64,000 nt of DNA from Saprospiraceae bacterium (lineage in GTDB: Bacteria; Bacteroidota; Bacteroidia; Chitinophagales; Saprospiraceae). Each line of letters starts with the position of its first letter. Position 1 is the stretch's first letter. The notes below the pieces were generated by a model. That model worked only from the letters and a program-made list of their open reading frames with translations, was not told the DNA's origin and made no database searches. This document shows positions 9,479 to 18,572 of the stretch, piece by piece. Location of the stretch: NCBI GenBank assembly GCA_026129545.1, contig JAHCHX010000002.1, positions 558,001 to 622,000 on the forward strand, written 5' to 3'. The translations under genes and the position numbers were made by a program.

Positions 9479-10534
9479 TCAGACCCCCAGCGTCTTTTTG
9501 TACTTGATGTAGCGCCACACGAATCGCCACGCTTCGACGTGTGTCGTGGGCCGAATCCCTTGCCGACGCTGTGCCCCATGCAAATCGAACAACAAACGCC
9601 AATGGCGGTAAAAGTCGCGGTAGGCTCGCCACATCCCGAAAGAAGGGTCGTACACATGAGCAGGCTCTCCAAACACCCCGTTGAGTTCCATCACCTTAAA
9701 CTCGCCGCGCCGGAGCGCCCCCACGCTTTCGCATTTGAGGTCGAAACGGCCATAACAAATGCCGGGCAACTGCTCACAAACAGGCTGAAAGACCCTGAGC
9801 AGCGCCTCATCAATCAGATGATTGCCGTTCAGAAACTTGGTGCCGCGACAGTGGTTGCCGATAGGCTCGAGCAGGAGCGTCTCGTCAGGGGCGGGTGTTT
9901 GTTTGAGTGTTTCTGGAAATTCCTGCTCAAAACGCTCCAACTGAAAAGCCGCCCGAGCGTCGCGGCGCATCAAGTCGCGCACGGTGGATTGGCCGTCGCC
10001 ACGGACAGCCAAAAACTCTTTGATGCAGACGGAGGTGATGCCAAAAATCGGGCGGCGGTTGGGCGATGTTTGGGTATGGAGGGTGGGGAACCGATGAAAC
10101 AGCACCGTCATTTCCACCGGGAGGGTAAGAAACTCTTGCAGGATAAAATCCACCGGGAAGCGCCTGAGGTGTGCTTCCAATGCCTCGGGCGAGGATATTT
10201 TTTTTACCAAAAAACCACGCTCGCCAATGTCGGGCTTTGCGATGAGCGGATAGTGGATGCCCGCCCTTTCCAATGCCGACGCCACCTGCTCAAAGGCCTC
10301 TCCTCCGCGCACCAGTATTGTTTTGGGCAAATGTTCGGGCGACAATAGCCGCAATATGTCGTGCTTCGATTCGCCCATGGCACCACCCAGCGGAATGGTG
10401 GGATTCACGTTGGAAAAAAAGACCAGATGCCGCGCACGCACCGCGAACCACAGCCAAAAACCACACATCGGAAGATTGGCCAACCAAAAGGGGAGAAACT
10501 CCCAAGTCGTCCATTTTTTGAGCCAGAGCCTCAT
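9479..10534 (-). CDS. ATP-grasp family protein, substrate unknown
   Basis: 351 residues using the ATG at 10534 (MRLWLKKWTTWEF). The ATP-grasp fold shows as YPLIAKPDIGERGFLVKKI (ATP-binding Lys), ILQEFL, then the metal-ligand segments GRFDLKC and VMELNG. The N-terminal stretch has a hydrophobic segment (LPFWLANLPMCGFWLWFAV). Family members ligate carboxylates to amines or thiols; the neighbours do not reveal the substrate. It ends 134 bp before the FKBP gene. Confidence 0.75.
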   Translation of the reverse strand: MRLWLKKWTTWEFLPFWLANLPMCGFWLWFAVRARHLVFFSNVNPTIPLGGAMGESKHDILRLLSPEHLPKTILVRGGEAFEQVASALERAGIHYPLIAKPDIGERGFLVKKISSPEALEAHLRRFPVDFILQEFLTLPVEMTVLFHRFPTLHTQTSPNRRPIFGITSVCIKEFLAVRGDGQSTVRDLMRRDARAAFQLERFEQEFPETLKQTPAPDETLLLEPIGNHCRGTKFLNGNHLIDEALLRVFQPVCEQLPGICYGRFDLKCESVGALRRGEFKVMELNGVFGEPAHVYDPSFGMWRAYRDFYRHWRLLFDLHGAQRRQGIRPTTHVEAWRFVWRYIKYKKTLGV

Positions 10535-10688
10535 CGGGAAAAAATTGTGGGGCAAATGTCGGGCGAGAATTTGGCAGCGAGCGTTACGGCGGTAACATTT
10601 TAAAGATTGACTCGCCACGTTTTTTTTGGGGGGGGATAGCCATGATTGATGTCCCTGATTTTGGAGAGAGAGAACTTTCAATCACGCA

Positions 10689-12029
10689 TCAAAACTCCAT
10701 TTTGTGCCAACGTTCCGTCCGCAAGTACTCAACGACCAACGCAATCATCACCACCCAGTAAATCACCTCGGCCATCCACACCCAAATCAGCCCCAGCCGA
10801 GTGAAGTTCGTGATGACGAAAAGGTAGCCGAGATAGATGACGACCGTGAACGCTTGCAGCTTCAGCCCAAACCAGGTGGCACCCGTACCTGCCAGCGCAT
10901 TGATGAACACCACGCCAAACGTCGCCATCGAGAGAATCAGCAACAACAGATAAAAAATCGGCTGCGTCTCACCGATGAGGCTCATGTCCGATTTCCCCAA
11001 AAGCGGATAAAGCAATTGCCCCGGAAAAAGCAAAATTGGCACCGCCAACACCATCGAGACCGCCCAGCACAGCTTCCCGATTTTCCAAGCGGCGAGCAGC
11101 ACCTCGTGATGGCGTTTTTGTCCGATGAGATTGCTAATCAGCGTATTGGCGCCAGAGGAAAAGCCCCACATCGGAATCGAAAGCAACAAATAGACCATGC
11201 GAGCGAGGTTCGAAATCGCCAGCGCCCGCGGGCCGAGGTTTTCCACCATGCCGAAAAAGAAAACCCAGCTTCCTTGGCCGACTGCAGCGTTTGCTACCAC
11301 CGGGAGAGCAAGGTTGAGTTGTTGTTTCGTCAAAGTCCAGTCAGGCTCTGGCAGAGAGAAGATGCGCAGTTTTCGGTTTTCCTTGTCAAAAATCATATAA
11401 GTGCCGAACACCAAAAATGCCACGCCCTCGGCAATGCTGCTGGCCAACCCCGAACCGCCGATACCCATGGCAGGCAGACCCAATTCGCCAAAAATCAACC
11501 CATAGTTGAGCACCAGATTGACGAACGCCAACACTGCGGTGGTGAACAAAATAATCTTTGGCCGGGCGATGCCGCTGTACAGCGAAATCAGCGCGATGCC
11601 CCCATAGCTGAAAAAAATGCCAAAAGAGCGATAATGAATATACTCCAGCGATTTTTGGTAAATCTCCGGCGAGTGGTCAAGAAAAAACTCGAAAAACCAA
11701 GGCGTGGCGAAGTGCATGAACGCCCACATCAAAAGCGCCAAAGCCATCTCGAACAACAGCATCGTGTGAAAAAGATGCCCCACCGCCCCCGGTCGCCCTT
11801 CACCCATGCGCCGCGCAATCATAATCTGCCCGCCCCGCGAAAACGAGTAGCCAATCGCCGCAATGGTGATATAAAACACGCCCACAAACCCAATGGCGCC
11901 AAACTCTATCTCTCCCAGATGATAGAGCAGCACCGCGTCGCTTAGTGCGATAACGTTTTGCGCTGCCGAACCAAGCATGATGGGAGCAGAAATTCTCCAG
12001 ATGTGGCGGTAAGTGAGGTCGAGTTGCAT
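10689..12029 (-). CDS. MATE-family multidrug/polysaccharide-type efflux transporter
   Basis: 446 residues with 12 predicted membrane segments and the MATE N-terminal pattern (ISAPIMLGSAAQNVIALSDAVLLYHLG, then SRGGQIMIARRMGEG). The second half repeats the fold (FFGMVENLGPRALAISNLARMVYLL, GFSSGANTLISNLIGQ). It is an inner-membrane antiporter driven by Na+ or H+; substrate unknown. Only 36 bp separate it from the methyltransferase gene upstream, so the two are likely co-transcribed. Confidence 0.92.
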   Translation of the reverse strand: MQLDLTYRHIWRISAPIMLGSAAQNVIALSDAVLLYHLGEIEFGAIGFVGVFYITIAAIGYSFSRGGQIMIARRMGEGRPGAVGHLFHTMLLFEMALALLMWAFMHFATPWFFEFFLDHSPEIYQKSLEYIHYRSFGIFFSYGGIALISLYSGIARPKIILFTTAVLAFVNLVLNYGLIFGELGLPAMGIGGSGLASSIAEGVAFLVFGTYMIFDKENRKLRIFSLPEPDWTLTKQQLNLALPVVANAAVGQGSWVFFFGMVENLGPRALAISNLARMVYLLLSIPMWGFSSGANTLISNLIGQKRHHEVLLAAWKIGKLCWAVSMVLAVPILLFPGQLLYPLLGKSDMSLIGETQPIFYLLLLILSMATFGVVFINALAGTGATWFGLKLQAFTVVIYLGYLFVITNFTRLGLIWVWMAEVIYWVVMIALVVEYLRTERWHKMEF

Positions 12030-12065
12030 AATTGCGGGCTAACGAGTTTTACGGGTCGGCATCCT

Positions 12066-12899
12066 CTAAAAAACCTTCCATGGCTTCCATGCTTTCGGCA
12101 CGACCTTGTAGTGCTGTTTTTCCTTAAAATCGGGGTTGACAAACGCCAGCGAAACCTCAAAAAAATCTATGGTCAGCGTCACGCGAGGGTGCTGCCGAAT
12201 GTGCTCCCAAGCCCGCGTCATATCGGGCGACCAGTAAACATCGTCAAAAACGAACACCGTTTGCGCGTGTGAATGGGGCAGACAAGTCTCGAGATATCGA
12301 AGCGTGGGCTCCAGTTGGTGATGCCCGTCGAAAAACACCAAGTCGAGCTGAGGCAATCGAGCCAAAGCCGTGGGCAACGTGTCCGCGAACGCTCCGACGA
12401 GGATTTCGACATTCGACAAGCCCAGCGTTTCCAAATTGGCACGCGCCACCTGCGCAAAGTCCGCGCTACCCTCCAATGAGACGAATCGCGCGCTCCGCAT
12501 CCCAGAGGCTAGATACATCGCGCCGATGCCCAGAGAGGTGCCCAATTCGAGCATGGTTCGGGGAGATGCCCAGCAGGCCAAGCGGAAAAGCAGCTGGCCT
12601 TGTCGGGGAGAGCTGGCGGCACGGCGGACCACGGCGCGGATGGTGGTGGTGGCAGAAGCGGTTTGGCCGCTATCCATCGCTCTCACGCGCACCTCGCTTG
12701 CCAACATCTGTTGGCGCACCCGCTCCACATCTCGAAATGCGTAGAACCATCGAGCATCTTCCAAGACTGCGTTGGTCAGCTCGAACACAAACGGCGAATG
12801 CAGCTGATACTTGGTGACTGCGGCGAGGTAGAATTTCAAAAACCGGAGGATGCGATAAAAATAGGCTTGCAAGGCAATGTTTTTTAACGAAACTTTCAT
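12066..12899 (-). CDS. Class I SAM-dependent methyltransferase
   Basis: 277 residues. The Rossmann methyltransferase core starts near residue 120: LELGTSLGIGAMYLA (motif I), FVSLEGS (acidic ribose-binding loop), DLVFFDGHHQLEPTL and FVFDDVYWSPDM. This resembles catechol-O-methyltransferase-like or Methyltransf_24 proteins. Substrate unknown. First gene of a probable pair with the MATE transporter. Confidence 0.85.
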   Translation of the reverse strand: MKVSLKNIALQAYFYRILRFLKFYLAAVTKYQLHSPFVFELTNAVLEDARWFYAFRDVERVRQQMLASEVRVRAMDSGQTASATTTIRAVVRRAASSPRQGQLLFRLACWASPRTMLELGTSLGIGAMYLASGMRSARFVSLEGSADFAQVARANLETLGLSNVEILVGAFADTLPTALARLPQLDLVFFDGHHQLEPTLRYLETCLPHSHAQTVFVFDDVYWSPDMTRAWEHIRQHPRVTLTIDFFEVSLAFVNPDFKEKQHYKVVPKAWKPWKVF

Positions 12900-13027
12900 G
12901 TAGCGGGCGAAAATAGCGCCCTTCCGGTTAAAAAATGTTTAAGGCTGATTTTATCTCGAAATAGCCACCCTTCATCCCCGTTTTTTCCGCATCACAAACG
13001 ACAACGACATACCAGACACTTTGCACT

Positions 13028-13597
13028 ATGAAAAATACGCGCTTGTTGCTTATCCCGTTTTTTTCCCTGACATGCCTCCTCGCCTTCGGCCAATCTTACA
13101 AAACCGCAGCGGGCATTCGCCTCGACAACGGCATCAATTTCACCTTGCAACAGCATATCGTGAACAACTGGACAGCAGAGGCAATCCTCCACACACCGCT
13201 CAACTCCAATGAATTGGGCCTTACCGTGTTGGCCGAAAAACACCAGAAAATCCTGTTCCGAGGGCTGAATATGTATGCAGGCGCTGGCGGGCACTACTAC
13301 TGGCAAAGCGCCGCCAACCGCTCCGAAAGCGGCGCTCTGCGGGAAAACGTGTATGGCCTCAGCTTCATCGGCGGCGCCGAGATAACACTTGGCAAATTCA
13401 ACGTCTCGTTCGACTGGAAACCCGAGCTCCACCTCGCCGGCGACCAGATTCACCCCTTCGAATGGACGGGCGGCTCCATCTCCGTGCGCTATGTGCTCGC
13501 CAAGCGCGAGCGGCGGAAGGTGAGAGATTGGAAAGTGTGGGACAATTTCGGTGGAAACAAAGACAGCAACAAGAACAACAAGAACAGAAGAAGATAA
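13028..13597 (+). CDS. Small secreted, probably outer-membrane, beta-rich protein
   Basis: 189 residues with a signal peptide (MKNTRLLLIPFFSLTCLLAFG). The body alternates polar and hydrophobic residues in short strands with GG and aromatic turns (LNMYAGAGGHYYW, YGLSFIGGAEITLGKFNVSFDW), as in small barrels of Bacteroidota. The C-terminus is a basic Asn/Lys/Arg tail (NKDSNKNNKNRRR), unusual for a barrel, which normally ends on a strand. No known family recognised. Confidence 0.7.
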   Translation: MKNTRLLLIPFFSLTCLLAFGQSYKTAAGIRLDNGINFTLQQHIVNNWTAEAILHTPLNSNELGLTVLAEKHQKILFRGLNMYAGAGGHYYWQSAANRSESGALRENVYGLSFIGGAEITLGKFNVSFDWKPELHLAGDQIHPFEWTGGSISVRYVLAKRERRKVRDWKVWDNFGGNKDSNKNNKNRRR

Positions 13598-13692
13598 TCG
13601 GAATGTGAACGTTCGCGGCAAAACGCCGGCACATTGGGCCAAATCGTTGAAAGGGCACGCCCAAGGGCCGACGCTCGCAAATTGGTGGACGA

Positions 13693-13736
13693 CCGCTCTA
13701 TGTCTTTGGCATAGGGCGGTTCGTGTTTTTTCCCTC
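13693..13736 (+). terminator. Intrinsic terminator in the 13598-14006 gap
   Basis: A 10-bp stem (CCGCTCTATG / CATAGGGCGG, one G-U) with a 7-nt loop, followed by TTCGTGTTTTTT. It likely ends the small secreted-protein transcript. The rest of the 400-bp gap shows only a promoter near its right edge. Confidence 0.75.
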
Positions 13737-13972
13737 GACGGATGCCGCATTTGGGGGCAATGTCGGTGTCCAAATGAAACATCTGGTGCAATGAAAACAG
13801 GGTGGGGCTGCCGTACGGCCTGCGCAAATTCGAGGCTCATTTTGTTAAAATTCGCGCCGTCACCAATTCCGGCAAAGTTTTAGCGCATTGGTTTTCAGGC
13901 AAATGGCACGAAAACCCTGCTCGCAACGCGGTCAACAATTTGAAAGGTTGTCGCGTTGTTTTCAAAACTTGC

Positions 13973-13980
13973 TACTTTTG
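13973..13980 (+). promoter_or_regulatory. Bacteroidota-type -7 element
   Basis: TACTTTTG fits TAnnTTTG exactly and lies 27 bp before the ATG at 14007. TTG-containing sequence stands upstream, but a clear -33 TTTG at ideal spacing is not obvious. Confidence 0.5.
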
Positions 13981-14006
13981 GCATCAGTCGTTGAAACCAC
14001 CGCGCC

Positions 14007-16133
14007 ATGAACATCTTCCCTAATCGGTTACCTGTGGGTCGTGCTTTCCGAATATCGCGCTCGAATGTTCGGGTCGGAAAGTGGTGGCTTGTTGCATCAT
14101 TTTTTTATGCGCTCCCTTTGCTCGCTCAGCCTGTGTTAAGTTGGGACAAGACGCTTGGCGGCAGCAGCTGGGACGAACTGAACGGCCTGCTCACGCTTCC
14201 CGATGGCATCATCGCGGCAGGGTCTTCCCGCTCCGGGCCGGGCAATCTCTCTTGGGATTTTTTCATTGCAAAACTTGATTACGACGGCAATGTGCTCTGG
14301 CAGCGCCGCTATGGCGGCGATGCCGACGACCGCCTCTGGTCCATCATACCCACTTCCGACGGCGGCTTTCTCGCGGGCGGATACTCCTACTCAAGCAGTA
14401 GCGGCGACAAGAGCCAACCCACGCGCGGCGACATGGACGTGTGGGTGCTGAAACTCAGTGCGCAGGGCCTGCTTCAGTGGGAACGAGCATGGGGCGGCCT
14501 CTACCGCGATGAGTTGTTCGCATTGCTGGAAATTCCAGGAAGCGGCTATTTGCTGGGGTGCAACTCGTGGTCAGACCCAGGGCCTGACAAGACCGACCCC
14601 CCTCGGGGCGAGCAAGATTTTTGGCTGATTCGGATTGACTATCAAGGCAATAAAATCTGGGACAAAACCATCGGCGGCAGCGGCTACGAACAAATCAACG
14701 ACCTCGCATGGGCACCCGACGGCCATGTCTATATCTCCGGCGGCACGGTGTCCGAAGGCGGCACAGGCGACTTGAGCGACGAGCCTTCGCACGGCGGCAT
14801 GGATTTCTGGCTGGGTAAATTCAATCTGGAAACGCGACAGCTCCTCTGGAGCCGTCGTTACGGCGGGGCAGGCGAGGACTATCCCTACGCGCTCTACATT
14901 TCTTCCACCGGACGGCTCTTTCTAGGTGGCCGTTCAGGCTCGGAGCCTGCCCAGCCTGGGCCTTTCAACACGAGCAAAGAGTCCCCGTTCTACGGCGGGG
15001 ATAGCGATTATTGGATGCTCGAATTGGACCACGACGGCCAAAAACTCCGCGAATGGTCTTTTGGCGGCACCGGATTGGACGACCTCTACGCCATTGACGA
15101 AAACCCGCTTGGGCATCTGATTCTCGGCGGCGTGACGGATTCCGATATTTCCGGCAACAAAACCTCAGAGGGGCGTGGCGGCTACGATTATTGGCTCGTC
15201 GGCCTCGACGGACAGGGCAACGCGGCGTGGCAGCGAACCGTGGGCGGCATAGACAATGATGCCTTGACCAAAATAGCCATGCGCCCCACGGGTTCATTTG
15301 CCATTGGAGGGCATTCGAGAAGCAATATCGGCTTTGAAAAAACAGAGAACAATCTCGGCGTCAACGATTTCTGGGTCTTGTATTTTGAATGCGGCCTGCA
15401 AGCAGAAATTGCCCACATCGGCGAGCCGTCGTCTTGCTCCGACGATTTTTTGTTGCTCGACGCTACCATTCCTGACTGCGACGCTTGTATCTATGATTGG
15501 AACACTGGCAGCCTAGAGCCATTCATCGAGGTGCAGGGCAATGTGGCAGCCGCCTACACCGTGCGCGTGCGCGACGGCTGGGGCTGCGCGGCGTTCGACA
15601 CGGTGCGCGTCGTGCCACCGCCTCCGCCCGATGTGCAATTGGGAAACGGCGACACGTTAGTAGTGCAGGGCGCTTCGGTCGTCATAGGCAGCGAGCAACC
15701 CGGCTTTCAATATATTTGGAACACAGGCGACACCACGGCTACCATAAGAGTGAGCGAATCCGGCGTTTACTCTGTCACCATGACCGACGCTTCGGGATGC
15801 AGCGTGCAAGCCACCATCCGCGTGAACGTGACGCGGCGCGGCCACGTCTATGTGCCCAATGTCTTCTCGCCCAATTTCGACGGTCACAACGACTATGTGA
15901 GCATTTTTGCGGATGCCAGCGTGCGCAGGGTGCAAACATTTCAAATCGCCGACCGCTGGGGCACGCTTGTTTTTCGACGCGACGATTTCATTCCGACATG
16001 GGAAACGGACGGTTGGGATGGTGTTTATCGAGGCAAGCCAGCCCCACCGGGAGTGTATGCTTGGTTTGCGGTCATTGAGTACATTGACGGCAAACAGGAG
16101 ATACTCGAAGGGTCGGTGACAATTGTACGGTAG
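14007..16133 (+). CDS. Secreted beta-propeller-like protein with type B T9SS (gliding-motility C-terminal) domain
   Basis: 708 residues. A hydrophobic export segment lies at residues ~28-45. Seven or so ~55-residue repeats follow (WDKTLGGSSWDELNGL, GYSYSSSSGDKSQPTRGDMDVWVLKL, GGTGLDDLYAI), the D-W-L-L propeller-type repeats common in Bacteroidota. Next come two PKD/Ig-like stretches, and the C-terminus VYVPNVFSPNFDGHNDY to WDGVYRGKPAPPGVYAW is a textbook gliding-motility-associated C-terminal domain. Likely a type IX-secreted surface or adhesion protein. Confidence 0.9.
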   Translation: MNIFPNRLPVGRAFRISRSNVRVGKWWLVASFFYALPLLAQPVLSWDKTLGGSSWDELNGLLTLPDGIIAAGSSRSGPGNLSWDFFIAKLDYDGNVLWQRRYGGDADDRLWSIIPTSDGGFLAGGYSYSSSSGDKSQPTRGDMDVWVLKLSAQGLLQWERAWGGLYRDELFALLEIPGSGYLLGCNSWSDPGPDKTDPPRGEQDFWLIRIDYQGNKIWDKTIGGSGYEQINDLAWAPDGHVYISGGTVSEGGTGDLSDEPSHGGMDFWLGKFNLETRQLLWSRRYGGAGEDYPYALYISSTGRLFLGGRSGSEPAQPGPFNTSKESPFYGGDSDYWMLELDHDGQKLREWSFGGTGLDDLYAIDENPLGHLILGGVTDSDISGNKTSEGRGGYDYWLVGLDGQGNAAWQRTVGGIDNDALTKIAMRPTGSFAIGGHSRSNIGFEKTENNLGVNDFWVLYFECGLQAEIAHIGEPSSCSDDFLLLDATIPDCDACIYDWNTGSLEPFIEVQGNVAAAYTVRVRDGWGCAAFDTVRVVPPPPPDVQLGNGDTLVVQGASVVIGSEQPGFQYIWNTGDTTATIRVSESGVYSVTMTDASGCSVQATIRVNVTRRGHVYVPNVFSPNFDGHNDYVSIFADASVRRVQTFQIADRWGTLVFRRDDFIPTWETDGWDGVYRGKPAPPGVYAWFAVIEYIDGKQEILEGSVTIVR

Positions 16134-16151
16134 TGAATTGTTAAAAAATCC

Positions 16152-16181
16152 TTTGTCACAATAAAGTTATCCGTACTTTTC
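16152..16181 (+). promoter_or_regulatory. Promoter of the cas6 gene
   Basis: TTTG at 16152, an 18-bp spacer, and TACTTTTC at 16174, one base off the TAnnTTTG consensus. This would give a leader of roughly 60 nt before the cas6 ATG. Confidence 0.5.
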
Positions 16182-16250
16182 GCGCCGAAAACTCCACCAA
16201 AACATACTGCGGGGAAGTTTTAATCTGTCTTTTAATCACAACCGGATGTT

Positions 16251-17042
16251 ATGCGCATACAGTTTAGCCTTTCCTGCCAGAAGGGCACCGTTATTCCAAT
16301 CAATTATCAATCGGAAATCTCCCATTGGATTTTTGATGTCCTTTCGAAAGCGGGTTCTGAACTCTCATCATGGGTGCAGCAGCGTGGCTTTGATTTGGGT
16401 TCTCGCAATTTTAAATTGTTCACCTTCAGCCCCTTGGCCATCTATCCTTATGAAATGGACCAAGTGAGGCAGGAATTCAGGCTTCTGGGCAATCAGGTAA
16501 AGCTGAGCATCTCCATCTACCTCGACCCTTCCTTTGAGCAACAATTGGTGCATATCTTCCGGCAAGTCCCACTGCCACTCGGCTCCGTGGACGGACATCC
16601 GACACAATTTGAAGTGAAACATTGGCAAGTGATGCAGCCCATCACTTTCAAGGAAACCATGCATTTCAAGGCGGTGTCGCCCGTCTCCATCACCTCTGTG
16701 GACGAAGTCAAACCTGCCAACCCCTACCTGTTGCCTGATGGCGATGGCTACGATGTCAGTTTTTTCACGCACGCCGTGCGCCGCATGAAAGCGGCATGGC
16801 AATACAAGTCGCTGGCAGGCTTGAAACTGCTCGACCCTTCCTTTCCCATGCACTATCGTTTGATAGGCCAGGCGAAGTCACGCCTCATACATCTTAAACC
16901 CAATGTGGAAGGTATCGCCCAATTGCGCGGCTTCGTTTATGATTTTGAGGTAAGCATGCCGCCAGCGGTCATGGAGTTCTGCTACTATGCCGGGTTCGGG
17001 GAATACCCCTATCTTGGCTTTGGCTATGCTGATTTTAAATAA
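16251..17042 (+). CDS. cas6: CRISPR-associated endoribonuclease Cas6, orphan
   Basis: 263 residues. The N-terminus fits Cas6 (MRIQFSLSCQKGTVIPINY, then SHWIFDVLSKAGSELSSWV), with the KLFTFSPL strand and a glycine-rich C-terminal loop (GFGEYPYLGFGYADF), the hallmark of this RAMP-fold RNase. Cas6 cuts CRISPR precursor RNA inside each repeat. No other cas gene and no CRISPR array is present here, so it may serve an array elsewhere or have another RNA target. It has its own promoter and is followed 16 bp later by a lipoprotein gene. Confidence 0.9.
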   Translation: MRIQFSLSCQKGTVIPINYQSEISHWIFDVLSKAGSELSSWVQQRGFDLGSRNFKLFTFSPLAIYPYEMDQVRQEFRLLGNQVKLSISIYLDPSFEQQLVHIFRQVPLPLGSVDGHPTQFEVKHWQVMQPITFKETMHFKAVSPVSITSVDEVKPANPYLLPDGDGYDVSFFTHAVRRMKAAWQYKSLAGLKLLDPSFPMHYRLIGQAKSRLIHLKPNVEGIAQLRGFVYDFEVSMPPAVMEFCYYAGFGEYPYLGFGYADFK

Positions 17043-17058
17043 AAAAATCCTCGAAACG

Positions 17059-17493
17059 ATGCGTGCAAGTTCCCTGCTGTCAGTAGTGTTTGCGCTCCTC
17101 GTCGCTGCCTGTGGCGGTGGAGGGCGCGAAGAAAAGGCCCAAGTTTCCGTTCAAGGATATTGGAAGTTGGTGAAAGGTCTTCGCAATCAAAGAGAAACGG
17201 AGACGCTGCAAGGCGTTTTTTTTCAGTTCGACGCAGATGGAAAGATGATGACCAACCTGCCTGTTGGCGCGGATGTGCCAACCGAGTATGAGTTGAAGAA
17301 GAATGAAATTCACCAAAAAACACCGCAACCCGTCGTTTACGTCATCCAAAGCGCGACAGACTCAATGTTGGTGCTGACGCTCGAATTGCGCGGCGCGCAG
17401 TTTGAAATGCACCTCCAAAAGACAGCCCCCTCAGACGACGGCGAGGAGTCGCAAGACGACCTGTCTCAACCTTCCGACAGCCTTTTGGAATAG
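17059..17493 (+). CDS. Small lipoprotein, lipocalin-like
   Basis: 144 residues from the ATG at 17059, chosen because it gives a lipoprotein signal (LLSVVFALLVAAC|GGGG). The mature part (VQGYWKLVKGLRNQRETETL, FFQFDADGKMM, LVLTLELRGAQFEMHLQK) resembles the lipocalin-like proteins common in Bacteroidota, in which a GxW core opens a small barrel. It lies 16 bp after cas6 and may be co-transcribed. Its last 28 bp overlap the convergent macro-domain gene. Confidence 0.7.
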   Translation: MRASSLLSVVFALLVAACGGGGREEKAQVSVQGYWKLVKGLRNQRETETLQGVFFQFDADGKMMTNLPVGADVPTEYELKKNEIHQKTPQPVVYVIQSATDSMLVLTLELRGAQFEMHLQKTAPSDDGEESQDDLSQPSDSLLE

Positions 17494-17993
17494 AGCGTGA
17501 AATTCTCTTCGTCGAAGCAAACAAAGCGTACCTCTTCCAGTTTCCCATCGTGTTCGCTCAAAAATCCTCGCACGGCAAGCAATGCCACTTCGCACGCCGC
17601 TGCTTTCGGGTAGCCATATACACCCGTGCCGATATTGGGGAAAGCCACCGTCTTTAGGCCATACAAGGCTGCCAGACGAAGCGAATTGCGGTAACAATTG
17701 CCCAGCAACGTCGGCATGGCAGGGTCGTGGGCGCTATACACTGGCCCGACGGTGTGAATAACGAATCGAGCTGGCAAGTTGCCACCTGTTGTCATCACTG
17801 CCTCCCCCGTCTTGCAGCCGCCTTGCGAGGCGCGTATTTCCATGCACTCTTCCAAAATTTTCGGCCCGCCGGCGCGGTGAATGGCCCCGTCCACGCCGCC
17901 CCCGCCAAGCAAGGAAGAATTGGCCGCGTTCACGATGACATCAAAAGCGATTTTGGTGATGTCGCCCTGTTCGAGTGTGAGTCTGGTGTTCAT
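17466..17993 (-). CDS. Macro-domain protein (ADP-ribose / O-acetyl-ADP-ribose hydrolase)
   Basis: 175 residues, a single macro domain: GDITKIAFDVIVNAANSSLLGGGGVDGAIHRAGG near the N-terminus, the substrate loop FPNIGTGVYGYPKAAAC, and HTVGPVY between them. This is the MacroD-type set of residues, which binds ADP-ribose and removes it from proteins, RNA ends or acetyl-ADP-ribose. Cytosolic. The stop codon lies inside the convergent lipoprotein gene. Confidence 0.93.
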   Translation of the reverse strand: MNTRLTLEQGDITKIAFDVIVNAANSSLLGGGGVDGAIHRAGGPKILEECMEIRASQGGCKTGEAVMTTGGNLPARFVIHTVGPVYSAHDPAMPTLLGNCYRNSLRLAALYGLKTVAFPNIGTGVYGYPKAAACEVALLAVRGFLSEHDGKLEEVRFVCFDEENFTLYSKRLSEG

Positions 17994-18044
17994 GGCGATG
18001 ATGTTGACGAAAATTGACGAGGATTGTCGAACCCTGCCCCATGC

Positions 18045-18431
18045 TCAGGTGCCATGAAACGTGAAAGTGTAATTCGCCCAAAAGTTCCATAGCGTCACCA
18101 CGCCCGTGGCAATGAGTTTGGAAGTATAAAACTTCACGCCGAGGCGCTCGGTGAGCAGGTAAATAATGGCGTTATTGATGCCCAAGCCAATGAGAGAAGC
18201 CAAGAGAAATTTTGAGAACTGGGTGGCCACGGCGGGGTCGTGGCTGTGAAACGTCCACACACGGTTGAGGGTATAGTTGCTCACCACCGCGCACATAAAG
18301 CCCGTGCTGTTGGCAACGTATTTATTGAGGCGCAATTTTTCCTTGCAAAGCCAAGTGATGCCAAAATCCACGCCCACCCCAGAAGCGCCCACTATACCGA
18401 ATTTGCAGAATTTGATGATTAAGTCGTTCAT
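18045..18431 (-). CDS. GtrA-family membrane protein
   Basis: 128 residues with four membrane segments in the GtrA pattern (FCKFGIVGASGVGVDFGITWL, NSTGFMCAVVSNYTLNRVWTF, NFWANYTFTF at the end). GtrA proteins are thought to flip polyprenyl-linked sugars for glycan decoration. No glycosyltransferase neighbour is present. Confidence 0.9.
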   Translation of the reverse strand: MNDLIIKFCKFGIVGASGVGVDFGITWLCKEKLRLNKYVANSTGFMCAVVSNYTLNRVWTFHSHDPAVATQFSKFLLASLIGLGINNAIIYLLTERLGVKFYTSKLIATGVVTLWNFWANYTFTFHGT

Positions 18432-18572
18432 GGTGCTTTACACACTAGGCGAGGCCGTCTCACAAGTCCAAATTTCGAAGCGATTAACAAGATTTGCAGG
18501 TTTTTTCCCCGAAAAAGGGCGCGAATCCTGTCAAACAAACATTGCTTATGAGACATCCTCACCTACGGCTTA

